From: Rebecca billardiae RCC1528 | Taxonomy: Eukaryota; Haptophyta | Reading direction: 5' to 3' | Assembly (NCBI GenBank): GCA_965240325.2 | Contig: OZ251250.1 | Span: forward strand, 806,001 to 870,000 | DNA: 64,000 bases | Shown here: in pieces, positions 20,453 to 30,505 of the stretch | Layout of the letters: every line of letters begins with the position of its first letter | How positions within the stretch are numbered: position 1 is the stretch's first letter | The notes under the pieces: model-generated | Databases searched by the model: none | The model's input: only the letters and a program-made list of their open reading frames with translations | What the model was told of the DNA's origin: nothing | Translations under genes and position numbers: made by a program

Positions 20453-21317
20453 GAATAGTGTGCTGACTAGTGCGTATAGCGAACCAGCCAATCGCTAGTC
20501 TCAGTTTCTAGGCCAGATCCGCAGATAGCAAGCCCCAGTTTCGGCTTAAACGTGACAGCTCCTTTTAAGTAATAAGTAGACATAGTTATTGCCCGCGATT
20601 GCCTGTATTGTTGCTAAGACCGGCCCGTCTGACCCGCGTGCCGTGGCCGTGCCTTGACTCGAGCATGGCGCGGTCTGTCTGCATCGCATGCCCATTGCCC
20701 TGGCCCGGCCGTTGGCCGCGGCTGCTGCTGTCATCCGATATTGACACTCATCATGGACCGATGATGTGATTCGACTTCCGGATAGATTCGATGCCAGTGA
20801 GTCCTGCGACTGACTCATACAGTGTCCTCCGTTTAGAGCCGAGTCATTCACGCGGATACTCGGATCGGCCCATATTAATGGCCTGAGCCCCCTTCCGCCT
20901 TCGGACTCGGCCACCGCCAGTCGTGTCTGCTGAGCTGACTGAGTCTCAAGTCAGCCTTAGACTCCTCAGCAGCTGAGTCAGCAGTCCCGGGCGATAGCAG
21001 TTCCGAGAGTGACGTCTGACTCGACGCGCCCCGGACGTGAGTGCCAGTCAGCCAGTGGCGAGTTATGTGATCATCAGCAATCATCATCATCATCCTTCCT
21101 TAGTCGCCCGGTGACGCCGTCGCCGTCGCGCGTGGCCGCCATGCTCATCACCAGACCGACCACTCTCAATTCATTTTCGTTCCCGCGATCGTGAGGACAG
21201 ACGGTGCCGTTGGTGCGAATTCTCGGGGCGGTCCGGAGCGGAGCCACGCGGCCACGCCAAGGGTGGTGCCACGCCACGGGCCACCAACGCGTGTCCGGGC
21301 GGTGGCGTCGCTCACGA
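20453..21317. other. Spacer upstream of the Sel1-MYND gene
   Basis: About 865 bp of moderate GC with many GACTGACT/GAGTCAG words (20800-21070) and an ATCATCATCATC run near 21085. The promoter of the following gene should be in its last part. No gene seen. A GTG-initiated extension of the next frame back to 21204 is open but has no ATG. Confidence 0.35.
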
Positions 21318-23030
21318 ATGGCGGCGAACGCTTCCGCGGCGGTCAGGCTCCTCTTGCGCAAGTCGGGGCGCGGCGACGCGCGTGCGACGTTCCTTTTGGC
21401 GCGGCGGGCTGAGGATGGCGACGGTGTTGCGCAGGACGAGCGCGAAGCCTTTCGTCTGTACACCCTCGCCGCTGAGCGCGGCCTTGCCGATGCGCAGACG
21501 AGAATGGGCCACATCTACGTGAACGGCTCACTTGGGCAGGCAAAGGACTTGGAGGCAGGCGCGCGCTGGTACCGACTGGCGGCCGAGCAGGGCTATGCTG
21601 AAGCGCAGGGCATTCTGGGCGCGTGCTACTCGCATGGCGAGGGTGTGCAGCAGGATTTGGGCGAGGCAGCGCGCTGGTACCGACTGGCGGCAGAGCAGGG
21701 CTATGTTGACGCGCAGCACAATCTGGCCCTGTGCTACGAACTTGGCAAGGGTGTGCCGCAGGATTTGGGCGAGGCGGCGCGCTGGTACCGGCTGGCGGCC
21801 GAGCAGGGCGTTGCTAACGCGCAGTACAATCTGGGCGTGTGCTACGCGCAAGGTGAGGGTGTGCAGCAGGATTGGGGCCAGGCAGCGCGCTGGTTACGGC
21901 TGGCGGCGGAGCAGGGCTATGCTCAAGCGCAGTTGTTTCTGGGCGAGGGCTACGCACATGGCAAGGGTGTGCAGCAGGATTTGGGCGAGGCGGTGCGCTG
22001 GTACCGGCTGGCGGCCGAGCAGGGCGTTGCTAACGCGCAGTACAATCTGGGCGCGTGCTACGCGCAAGGCGCCGGTGTGCAGCAGGATTGGGGCGAGGCA
22101 GCGCGCTGGTGCCGGCTGGCGGCCGAGCAGGGTGATGCTCAAGCGCAGTGCGTTCTGGGCACGTGCTACTCGCGAGGTGATGGTGTGCAGCAGGATAGGG
22201 GCGAGGCAGTGCGCTGGTACCGGCTGGCGGCCGAGCAGGGCCTTCCCAAAGCGCAGTGGAAGCTGGGCGAGAGCTACGTGCTAGGTGAGGGTGTGCAGCA
22301 GGATTGGGGCGAGGCAGTGCGCTGGTGCCGGCTGGCGGCCGAGCAGGGCGTTGCTGCAGCGCAGTACACTCTGGGCGCGTGCTACGCGCGTGGCGAGGGT
22401 GTGCAACAGGATTTGGGCGAGGCGGCGCGCTGGTGCCGGCTGGCGGCCGAGCAGGGCGAGGCTCATGCGCAGTTCCAACTGGGCTTGTGCTACTCTCTAG
22501 GCAACGGTGTGCAGCAGGATTGGGGCGAGGCAGCGCGCTGGTACCGGGTGGCAGCCGAGCAGGGCGATGATGCATCGCAGCACAATCTGGGCTTGTGCTA
22601 CTCTCAAGGCAACGGTGTGCAGCAGGATTGGGGCGAGGCAGCGCGCTGGTTCCGGTTGGCTGCTGATGGCGGGAGTGCAGGTGCACACATCTCGCTGGGA
22701 CAGGTGTTGCTGCACGGTCAGGGAGTGGAGCGTGACGTGGAGGAGGGCGCGCGGCTGATGCGCCGTGCCCAAGAGCTCGATCCCAACCTCAGAGATCCAG
22801 CGTGCGATTCGCTGGCATCGTTCGCTGGAGCGCGTGAGGTGGTCTCCCTGTGCTGCATCGCCTGCGGACAGACAGGCCGTGGTCTGAAGAAGTGCGAGCG
22901 GTGCCACGTGGCGGTCTTCTGCTCGCGTGAGCACCTGCGCAGCTCGTGGAAGGTGCACAAGCCCCACTGCAATGAGTGGTGCGCACAGGCAGCAGGTGAC
23001 GAAGCCTCTGGCAGCTCAGCGCCCGGCTAG
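21318..23030 (+). CDS. Sel1-like repeat protein with C-terminal MYND zinc finger
   Basis: 570 residues from the first in-frame ATG. About thirteen Sel1-like repeats of 36 residues fill residues 20-480 (consensus AAEQGxAxAQxxLGxCYxxGxGVQQDxGEAARWYRL), forming an alpha-solenoid scaffold. A MYND-type zinc finger follows near 510-555: CIACG, KKCERCHVAVFCSREH, then KVHKPHC. The usual seventh ligand position (C-S-x-x-C) reads CSREH, with His for Cys, which may still bind zinc. Both modules are protein-interaction domains. Sel1-MYND combinations are common in protist genomes; the partner is unknown. The repeats are nearly identical at DNA level, so copy number is likely to vary between strains. No intron is apparent. 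Confidence 0.87.
   Translation: MAANASAAVRLLLRKSGRGDARATFLLARRAEDGDGVAQDEREAFRLYTLAAERGLADAQTRMGHIYVNGSLGQAKDLEAGARWYRLAAEQGYAEAQGILGACYSHGEGVQQDLGEAARWYRLAAEQGYVDAQHNLALCYELGKGVPQDLGEAARWYRLAAEQGVANAQYNLGVCYAQGEGVQQDWGQAARWLRLAAEQGYAQAQLFLGEGYAHGKGVQQDLGEAVRWYRLAAEQGVANAQYNLGACYAQGAGVQQDWGEAARWCRLAAEQGDAQAQCVLGTCYSRGDGVQQDRGEAVRWYRLAAEQGLPKAQWKLGESYVLGEGVQQDWGEAVRWCRLAAEQGVAAAQYTLGACYARGEGVQQDLGEAARWCRLAAEQGEAHAQFQLGLCYSLGNGVQQDWGEAARWYRVAAEQGDDASQHNLGLCYSQGNGVQQDWGEAARWFRLAADGGSAGAHISLGQVLLHGQGVERDVEEGARLMRRAQELDPNLRDPACDSLASFAGAREVVSLCCIACGQTGRGLKKCERCHVAVFCSREHLRSSWKVHKPHCNEWCAQAAGDEASGSSAPG
21468..22766 (+). repeat. 108-bp tandem coding repeats (12 units)
   Basis: Twelve consecutive units, each about 108 bp and encoding one Sel1 repeat. 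Invariant blocks such as GTGTGCAGCAGGATT(T/G)GGGCGAGGC and GGCTGGCGGCCGAGCAGGGC recur in each. Variation concentrates in the middle of the unit (residues facing the concave surface in Sel1 folds). Confidence 0.85.
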
Positions 23031-23630
23031 TGACAGTGAGTGAGTGACACGGTAGTGAGCCCGCCCACGGCCACGGGTGTCACTCACTCACTGGGTGACG
23101 GCCAGACGGGACGGACTGCCGACTGACGACGGTCGGGAGGTCGGCCCCTGCTCGCAGCTCGGGCGCCCGCCATTCGGAAGTGCGGCGACGGCACGCCATA
23201 TGTGTCACTACTTCGTTCATGTGACCATGTCAGTCACACTCCAACAGTGGGCCTCACAGCCCATCCGAACGAAGTATCCGAACTGCCATCTGGGCACGGC
23301 GGCGACTCAGTCAGCTGTCAGGGCACGCACCGAGGGCGAGGACTCCAGCGCGAGGACGATCACTATCAGTGGGCCAGTGGCTGCTGCTGGTGTGCGCCGT
23401 GGACCGCCGAGCCGCATCGTCCTCAGCCCTGCGACATCGATGTCGGCGGCTGTGAGAGCGGTCCCTCGCCACCGTCAGCGTCGTCGTCCGCGCACGCGCC
23501 GCTGTCGTGCAGCCGACACGCGCGCGCGCGCACGTGCCTGGGCGGAGACCCGGTCAGCAGCGCGCGTGCCGCTCCAAGCGGCACAGGCGCGGCATACTCG
23601 GTCACCCCTTGGCCATCGTCGTCGGATCTA
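23031..23630. other. Spacer between convergent genes
   Basis: 600 bp. It begins with GTGAGTGAGTGACAC / GTGTCACTCACTCACT, an inverted pair at about 23035-23095. No gene is supported, although the neighbouring minus-strand gene could continue here through an unrecognised intron. Confidence 0.3.
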
Positions 23631-24683
23631 TCAACCTCCTGCGCGCGGCGGCGGCGGCGCGCGCAGCAGTGCGAGCGCGGGCGCCCGAGCATGAGCACCG
23701 CGCTGCCCTGCCCGTGCGCGAGCGAGCGGCGCCCGCGGCGCGCGCCGTGCGCTCACCATGGCATCATCTGCCGCCTCAGGCGAGGGTGGCGCGTGCCGCA
23801 GCGCGGCGGCGCACCGCCCCGCCGCACACGGCGCAGCGTGCACGCCCGCGCTCGCGAAGCCCAGCTGCCGCACTTGCTGCGGCAGCTGCTCCACCAGCGG
23901 CTCGTACCCGTCCGGGGCGGGGTAGCAGTCCGGTGCAGCCGGGGAGCGCGTGGCCGGCTCGGTCGATGCGGGTGAAGCCTCAAGGGCGGCGCCGCCGATG
24001 CCCGCGGTGGCTGCGGAGCGGGCGGCACCGCGCGCGGCCGGCAGGGGCGAGGACGGTGGCCGCGGCGCGTGCTCCGCGAGCAGCCGCGGCGCGTGCCGCC
24101 GGTGCAGCTCGATCCACGCCGCCTCGTCCGTCTCTGCGTCGGCAGCGGCCGGCTCCGCCAGCGGCCGCAGCGCATGCCTCAGCGCGCGGAAGGCTTGCTC
24201 GAGCGCGCTCATCGAGCCGAGCTCGACGGCGCCCGCGACATCGGCGTGCCAGGCGAGACGGAGCTGCACCCAACCCGCCCGCGGCTCGCTGGGCTTCAGG
24301 TTGCTCTCGAGCTCGAGCAGCGCTTCGCCAATGTCCGCCGGGTGGACGCCGCGCGCGGCCGCCTCCGACACGCGCCGCGCCCAGCGGCGCTGGGCGAAGC
24401 GCCACTTGTCCTTCATCGCGGACTGGGGCAGCAGCTCTTCGAGGGCTAGCACCTCGTCGTGCACCGGCGTCGGGTGCATCGCTGCCGCCGCCGGGAGCGG
24501 CTTGGGCGCCTTGTGCGCGAGCGCGCCGCCCGTGGCGACGTCGTCAAACTCGCGCGCAAACTTGCGCTTGGTGAGGCCGAGGTCGGCGGCGGCGTCGGCG
24601 GTCGAGCTGATGCGCGACATCGCACGCGTCGTTCGCCGCGCGGAGAGCGAGTCCTGCAGCGGCACCGGCGTCGACGCCTGCAT
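23631..24683 (-). CDS. Uncharacterised, possibly nuclear protein with WHIM-like segment
   Basis: 350 residues from the first ATG. After a disordered start there is a basic patch (DLGLTKRKFAREFDD), then a helical region ELLPQSAMKDKWRFAQRRWARRV...PADIGEALLELESNLKP...GWVQLRLAWHADVAG...ALEQAFRALRHALRPL (about residues 90-170). The pattern W-x5-A...ALLELE..L...W resembles the WHIM-type helices of DDT/bromodomain chromatin-remodelling proteins, but the match is short and the call tentative. The rest is Ala/Pro-rich with Tyr-containing CYPAPDGYEPLVEQLPQQVRQLG. The C-terminal 60 residues, from about 23800, look like run-through, so a splice site may have been missed. Confidence 0.5.
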   Translation of the reverse strand: MQASTPVPLQDSLSARRTTRAMSRISSTADAAADLGLTKRKFAREFDDVATGGALAHKAPKPLPAAAAMHPTPVHDEVLALEELLPQSAMKDKWRFAQRRWARRVSEAAARGVHPADIGEALLELESNLKPSEPRAGWVQLRLAWHADVAGAVELGSMSALEQAFRALRHALRPLAEPAAADAETDEAAWIELHRRHAPRLLAEHAPRPPSSPLPAARGAARSAATAGIGGAALEASPASTEPATRSPAAPDCYPAPDGYEPLVEQLPQQVRQLGFASAGVHAAPCAAGRCAAALRHAPPSPEAADDAMVSARRAPRAPLARARAGQRGAHARAPALALLRAPPPPRAGG

Positions 24684-24948
24684 GGTCCGTGCCGTGCGCG
24701 CCGTGTACCACCCCGTCGGCAGTCCAGCTCGATGCGAACTCAAATCGAGCGTTCGCGCCGTCGATCGGCCGAGCGGGCGGCGGCGCTTTGAATTTCTCAC
24801 ACGCGTCGGGCGTCGACGCTTTCTTTGAAATTCGCGGGCTTCGCCGCCTTCTCGGCCGACGAGACAGACACGGGCTGATCAAGAGGGACGGAACGAGGGC
24901 TGCCGAGCGGCCTGCCGCCCTCGCCACCCAGTCGTCATTTCGAGGGCG

Positions 24949-26111
24949 ATGCGCGACGCGCACGAAGAGGCGCGCGCGCAGCCGGCGCGGCGGCGGGCGC
25001 TGCTGTACCGCGGCTTTGCCACAGCCTCGGCCGCGCACGTGCGCGCACGCTCGTCCTTCATCCGGCCGCACGCCACGTATGGCTGCCACAGCGGCGCGCA
25101 CGCCGCGCACGCCGCGCGCGGTGTGACGCTCAACGCGGTCGCGCGCTCGGCGCTCCCGCCGTACCGCTTCGCGGCGGCGTCGGCGCTCGAGCGGCCGTAC
25201 GGCGGCGAGCGCGCGTCGAGCCCGCTCACCAAGGCCGCCTTCGCCGGCTCTGCCGCGCACGGTCTCGGCGCGGGCGGCGCGGCGCGCCCCGGCACCGCTT
25301 CGGCACCGCCGCCGCCGCCAAAGGACTATCCGCCGCCGCCGTTCAAGGGCCTGGCGTCGGCGTTCGCGGCGAAGGCGCTCGTGCTCACCGTGGTCAAGTG
25401 CTACGCGCTCTCCTTCGGCAACACCATGTTCACCGCCGACCTCGAGGAGTCGGCCATCACGGATGACCAGATCACGAGCGCGCACAAGGCCGCCGTCGAG
25501 CTGATCGGGCGCGAGCTCGCGACGATCACGCTGCGCCGCTGCCTGGAGAAGGCGGCGATCCTCGCGCTGGACAGGCGGTGGTCGACCAAGCTGCTCAAGG
25601 TGCGCGCGCCGCCGCCCGCGGCCCGTCTGCCCGCCCGCCGCGCCGCGCGCCGCTCCCTGCTGCGCGGCGCGGCTGCGCGCTTGCGCCCTGCGCCGTGCTC
25701 ACGCGCGGCTGCGCCGTGGCCTCGCCGCGCGCGCGCGGCGTGCGGCAGGACGTGGGCGCGTCGGCGAGGCGCAAGGCCACGCGCGACGGCCGCATCTTCG
25801 CCGCGGGGCGCATCGCGCTCACTGCGCTCCGCTCCACGCTGCTCGTCCACCTGGCCACGTGGGTGGTGGAGGCGGCCATTGACGTGTTCGCGTGCGTGCG
25901 CGGCCGGATCTCGGCGCGGCAGTGCGCGCGCATCGTGCTGCACCGCGCGGTGAACCGGCTGATCTGCGCGCTGTCCGGCGCGCTCGGCGCGTCGATCGCG
26001 ACCCTGCTGCTCCCGGGCATGGGCACCTTCATCGGCGCACTGCTCGCAGAGTCGGCCGGCCCTTCGCTCACCGTCGCCCTGCTTGGCGAGGTCGGCGCCT
26101 TTGCCGCCTGA
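24949..26111 (+). CDS. Uncharacterised membrane protein, two exons
   Basis: Exons 24949-25599 and 25749-26111 join in phase 0 (LLK|DVGASARRKATRDGR) to 337 residues. The intron of 149 bp has a GTGCGC donor and GGCAG acceptor. The N-terminal 120 residues are basic and His/Ala-rich, like an organelle presequence, ending in a PPPPPKDYPPPPFKG linker. The body begins with a helix (ASAFAAKALVLTVVKCYAL), then a conserved-looking soluble part (ADLEESAITDDQITSAHKAA, RELATITLRRCLEKAAILAL), a membrane helix (STLLVHLATWVVEAAIDVFAC) and a glycine-zipper-like hairpin at the end (LSGALGASIATLLLPGMG, FIGALLAESAG). I do not recognise the family; algal organelle membrane protein is the best description. Confidence 0.7.
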
Positions 26112-26402
26112 GAGGGAGTGTGTGCGTGTGAGGGAGACAGAGGGGAGCGGTACACGCAACCATCATCGGCTGGGCGGACGACGGGAACAGGCTGGCAGGG
26201 GCCCGTGTCCGGGACCGAGTCGCGGAACTGCGGCAGACTACCGGACACGGAATGAGGCCGGAGCGCGCGTGGTACTGGTCCGCCGAGTGCGCAAGTGGCA
26301 CCACTTGCGTCCAAGATGAGGAGTGCAGTAGCCTGCGGATGAGCTGGAGAGCCTGGAGACGAAGTCACGGGAGTGGCGGCGATCGGGCACGGCGCGGCGT
26401 TA

Positions 26403-26456
26403 CTAGCTTATTATATTATATATTATAATAATATATATTATTATAATAATAACTAG
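26403..26456. repeat. 54-bp AT-only imperfect palindrome
   Basis: CTAG at both ends encloses only A and T (TTATTATATTATATATTATA and its near inverse). It can extrude as a cruciform and lies downstream of the membrane-protein gene. Confidence 0.7.
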
Positions 26457-26851
26457 TCAGTACTATGATGATACGTTGCCGCGCGCGACCGGCGACGGTC
26501 ATGGCCCGCGGTGTAGGGCGGAGCGCGTAGCGTGGAGCCCCGCCGGGGGCCCTCACTACGTTGTCAAAAAGATCTTTTGATCAAAGAAAAGGGGACGGGG
26601 GACGATTTTGAGGGGTGTTGGAGGGTGAGTTTTCGCTTTTTCGAGGGGTACGTTGGCCCATAGTGCTCTGCATTAGCAACTACGCGCTTGACGAAATAAG
26701 CGCGCCCACGCCATTCCGCATAAGTCGATGGACGGACGTGGGATCAGATACCCCGGGGGTGAAACAAGTGAGTATTTTTGTCATTCTTGTATGCTGGAGT
26801 ACGAGTTTGCCGAGCGACGTTTGATTGTTTCGAGTCAAAAACTTGTTATGA

Positions 26852-27147
26852 GAAGGATCCCAGCAAAACCGTTTAATTGGAGCTACGGGAGCTACGACCT
26901 AATGGAGATCGCCGTAAACGCTATTATCTCGTTTGGTTTTGATTCTTGCCGAAGCAGAGATAACCGTGATCACTATCTATCTCCATTCGATCTTACGCGA
27001 AGGATCCCAGCAAAACCGTTAATTGGAGCTACGGGAGCTACGACCGCTAATGGAGATCGCCGTAAACGCGATTATCTCGTGTAGTTCTGATTATTGCCAA
27101 AACAAAGATAACCGTAGTCGCTATCTATCTCCATTCGATCTTACGCG
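26852..27147. repeat. Tandem duplication, two ~147-bp copies
   Basis: Copies at 26852-26998 and 26999-27147 share GAAGGATCCCAGCAAAACCG, GGAGATCGCCGTAAACGC, AGATAACCGT and CTATCTATCTCCATTCGATC. They differ by substitutions and 1-2 bp indels, so the reading frame is not kept between copies. The block is unlike its surroundings in composition. Confidence 0.8.
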
Positions 27148-27647
27148 CCAACTACCTTATTTATGGGGTTACTCAGGCTATTTGATTTTGAAGCGGTTGC
27201 TCAGGACTGGTCAGCTCGCACCGCAGATCAGCGCGACGTGCCGCGTTGGCGGCGGAGGCGGCCGCCGCCGACGCCTCGCCCGGCGGCGGCGCGTGGCGTG
27301 GCACGCGGGTTCAGGCCAGGTGCCGCAGTGCATCCAGGACCGCCGCCGCGTCAGGACGGCGAGCGCACGGGCCGTGCCCGCCGCCCGGGGCGTGCGGCCG
27401 CCAGTCAAACTCGGCGCGAACCGCGGCAGTGAAGATGATCAACACAGCGAAGAAGCAGGTGGTGATCGAGGCGCTGGGCCTAGTGGGCCTGAACATGATG
27501 CTGCGCATCTTCTTGGGCCTGCCCGACGCGCACCCCACGCAGACGTCGCTTCTGGGCGAGTGGCACTCGCGACCCGTGACTGTTCCCGGTCGACTCGCTC
27601 GCACTTCGCAGGCCGTGTTCACTCAAGCTGGTCTTCGTCTACTGTCC

Positions 27648-27853
27648 TCCGCGTCGCGACGATGGGCTCGACGGAGCCGCACAACCTGCAGCTGCTGCAA
27701 GATTCACGCACCCTGCGCGTGCGCTGCCCCGAGACCGCGCCGCCGCCACCGCGCGTCTTCCGCGTCGCGACGATGGGCTGGCGACGGAGCCGCACAACTG
27801 CTGCAGCTGCTGCAAGATTTATTCACGCACCCTGCGCGTGCGCTGCCCCGAGA
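27648..27853. repeat. Direct duplication of ~90 bp
   Basis: 27648-27734 and 27759-27853 share TCCGCGTCGCGACGATGGGCT, then ACGGAGCCGCACAAC, GCAGCTGCTGCAAGATT, and TCACGCACCCTGCGCGTGCG. Differences include 1-bp and longer indels, so it is probably not coding now. Confidence 0.75.
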
Positions 27854-29318
27854 CTACTCGAGGGACTGGTCGCAACCGCCTCCGGGGCTGGCCGTCACCC
27901 CGCTGGCGCCGGGCGGCCCCGGGTCGCGGGACTACTGTAGCCGCGCAGCCATTCCGGAATCCGGTGGCGGGGCGTGCGGCCCCGGGCTGCCATCGGCATC
28001 GCCATCGGCATCGGGCATCGCCATCGGCCCCGGCCGAGTTGCCGAGGCAAGCCGACGGCGACGTGCCGCTGCGAGCCGGAGCCTTGACTCTTGACTCTTG
28101 AGGCTTGACGAGTGGCATGGCCCATGCGGCGGCAGTAGTTAGTCGCCGGACTCGGGCCGTATCGCCATCGGCGATCCAGAGTCCTCGCTCGGCCCCCGGG
28201 CCGCAGCCCGGGCCCGGAGCCAGTGGGCGGGCAACTGAGTGAGCCGTAGCATGGCACTGCTCACAGGCGAACTGTTGGTTGGCACCGACGGACACGGTCA
28301 GACTATAATAATTAGATGACAGACAGCGTCTGTATGACGATACATACTGCTGGCTTATTCGGCGGTTAGCAAGCCGACAGAGAGTCGGCACCGCGGGCCC
28401 CTAACTACGTTGGTTCTACGAAAGCGGACCGCGGAACGCGGTCATATATCACTGATGTGACTGAGTGGCACGGCTGCTGATCGGCTCCGGGCGGGTCACC
28501 GACTAGCTAGTGAGTAGTGTATGAGTGACACATCGCCGCGATTATATATATATATTATCCATTTATATCGCCAGGCGGCGCGGGGCCAGTCCGCCGGGGC
28601 AGTAGTACACTGTACAGCCGGCACTCGGCAGTAGGCCTGGCAGTAGCGGGGCTGCTGGGGCACTGCTACTGCTAGACTCCTAGCAGTACTAACTTACCGC
28701 CGACTCGGCTCAAGATCGAGGCCTACCTAGAGCCTCGTCACGAGCCCAAGGCTCAGTGCGTCGTGATATGAGAGTGACGATCCGAGTCTGCGTGACGACG
28801 TATTAGGCGTACTTGACGACGACTACAGAACGTACAGTACTGGCTCCGGCTTCGGTCCACCCCGCCCCCCCGGTCCGGTCACTGGAGCGTTACATCTTGA
28901 CACTGCAATCAGGCGGGATCGCTGCGGCCTCTGATGATATCTACAAGTACAATAGCTCCTAGACCAGCCCAGGCGGTCCCTTGCCCTTGGACGATATTAG
29001 TTACGGCCAGATGGATCATCACTCATCAGCCCGACCCGCAATAGGTTCAGACTCATCGTCCGCATTTTCTACTAATAATTAAATAACCAGTCCGGGTGAA
29101 ATTTCCGCATATGTATACAGGTGTCCGGAACGCGCCCGGAATGTGCTGAAATCTGAGCAAGGGACGGGTAATTGCATCATATATAGTAAAATAATAGCTA
29201 TATATAGCCTGAACCTGATTAGTAATTGGGAGGTGGTCGGATGCGATTCATTAGTCGGACATTTCTCGTTGAAGTCATCGGGAGTCGGAACTTAATAATC
29301 GTCTTATTCGGCCTTCGC

Positions 29319-29431
29319 CAAGTGGCGCTTCGTCAAGTGGCGCTTCGTCCGACAACTACTGCGCGGACGACTCAGCGCTACTTATTATTCGATTATTCGC
29401 GCGCGTATTCGCGATCAAGTGGCGCTTCGTC
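29319..29431. repeat. Three copies of a 16-bp word
   Basis: CAAGTGGCGCTTCGTC occurs at 29319-29334, 29334-29349 (sharing the junction base) and 29416-29431. It lies about 70-180 bp beyond the stop of the PAP/fibrillin gene. Confidence 0.7.
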
Positions 29432-29502
29432 CGCGCAGGAGCGGCGCGGCGTGCGTGCGGAGCCTGCCTCGCCATCGTCACCCGGCGTGCGAGCCGCGCG
29501 CG

Positions 29503-30351
29503 CTACTGCGCCCCGTCCTCGCCGGGCGGCGGCGCCATCCGGCGCAGCACGAAGCACGTGCCCTTGTTGCCGCGCGCGATGCGCAGGTCGGCGTCCAGGT
29601 AGGTCGTTTCCAGGAAGCCGCGCGACTCGTTGGGCAGCAGCCGGAAGGGCACGGGGTAGGGCAGGCGCACGGGCTCGTCGAGCGGCGCCTTCGTCAGCGG
29701 GTTGTGCGTGAAGAGGAAGAAGGCGTTGTCGAACTTGATCTCGAGGCGGCCCTGCGCGGACACGGCCGTGATCGCCGCCTCGAGCCGCAGCCGGCCGCCC
29801 AGCGCCTCCTGGAAGTCGATCACGTTGCAGAAGCGGCTGAGCGCGGGGTCGACGGTCTGGTAGACGAGCGAGACCTGCGCCACCGAGCCGATCACCGCGC
29901 GCTGGATGGGCGACGGGCCGTTCTCCAGCAAGTAGGACAGCCACTCCACCTGCTCCACGCCCGTGTTCGAGCGGAGAGTGTAGAGCAGCTGCCAGCAGCC
30001 GGCGAGCTGCCCGCTCGCGCGCGGGTCGGCGATCGGGCCGGTGGCCTCGAGCTGCTCGACCAGCGTGTCCAGCCGCCGCTTGTCCTCCACGCTCGCGCGG
30101 CTGCCGCGCGAGGTCGACTCGAGCTCAGCCTCGACCGCGCGCACGAGCTGATCCTTCACCTCACGTGTCGAGGCGGCCGTTGTGGCGAGGGTCGGCGCCG
30201 CGCGCGGGCGGCGTGGGGCCGCACGCGCTGGACGGGGGAAAGCGAGCGGGCCCGGGGCGGCGAGGGCTGCCCTCGGCAGCGGGGCACACGCGCCGGAGGC
30301 GGCCACCGCGCCGCACGCGAGCAAGAGCGCGTGCATCAGGGCCGCGGCCAT
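29503..30351 (-). CDS. Plastid lipid-associated protein (PAP/fibrillin family)
   Basis: 282 residues, one exon. A signal-peptide-like start (ALMHALLLACGAVAASGACA) is followed by an Arg/Pro/Ala transit region ending near ATTAAST, consistent with import into a secondary plastid. The mature part has the fibrillin pattern: KDQLVRAVEAELESTSRGS, then LVEQLEATGPIADP, LAGCWQLLYTLRSNTG, a beta-barrel core (QVSLVYQTVDPALSRFCNVIDF, LEIKFDNAFFLF) and the C-terminal family signature TTYLDADLRIARGNKGTCFVL. Fibrillins are lipocalin-like lipid binders of plastoglobules and thylakoids. The divergent P450 starts 154 bp away. Confidence 0.9.
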   Translation of the reverse strand: MAAALMHALLLACGAVAASGACAPLPRAALAAPGPLAFPRPARAAPRRPRAAPTLATTAASTREVKDQLVRAVEAELESTSRGSRASVEDKRRLDTLVEQLEATGPIADPRASGQLAGCWQLLYTLRSNTGVEQVEWLSYLLENGPSPIQRAVIGSVAQVSLVYQTVDPALSRFCNVIDFQEALGGRLRLEAAITAVSAQGRLEIKFDNAFFLFTHNPLTKAPLDEPVRLPYPVPFRLLPNESRGFLETTYLDADLRIARGNKGTCFVLRRMAPPPGEDGAQ

Positions 30352-30505
30352 TGTTGAGTTGTGACGCGCAAGACGGCGAGGAGTCGTGTTCGCTGTTCAG
30401 CAGATTTGGAGATTCTCAGATTCCCGCCACTTGAAGTCCTGTGCGGCAGCGCCCTCGGCCCTGCGCCAGCACGGCGCGCGCCGACGGCCCGCGGTGCGCG
30501 ACGCG
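30352..30505. promoter_or_regulatory. Shared divergent promoter of PAP/fibrillin and P450
   Basis: 154 bp between two outward-facing ATGs. The only AT-leaning part is 30350-30430 (CAGCAGATTTGGAGATTCTCAGATTC). Co-regulation of the two genes is an inference from spacing. Confidence 0.45.

Larger units (their letters stand above)
26112..29502. other. 3.4 kb repeat-bearing spacer
   Basis: No gene is supported with confidence. Composition changes sharply: 26560-27190 is much less GC-rich than the genes, 27200-28100 returns to high GC, and 28430-29230 is mixed. A short frame near 27436 (MINTAKKQVVIEALGLVGLN, continuing to LGLPDAHPTQTSLLG) could be a gene fragment or an exon, but no splice model worked. 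The repeats are listed separately. Confidence 0.35.

Noticed and set aside
26741-26758. GGATCAGATACC-like words resembling small-subunit rRNA
   Set aside because: Only about a dozen bases match and no neighbouring rRNA helices are present.
27246-28094. 282-residue plus-strand frame
   Set aside because: The frame runs through a direct duplication whose two copies are read in different frames; only a short stretch near 27436 looks protein-like.
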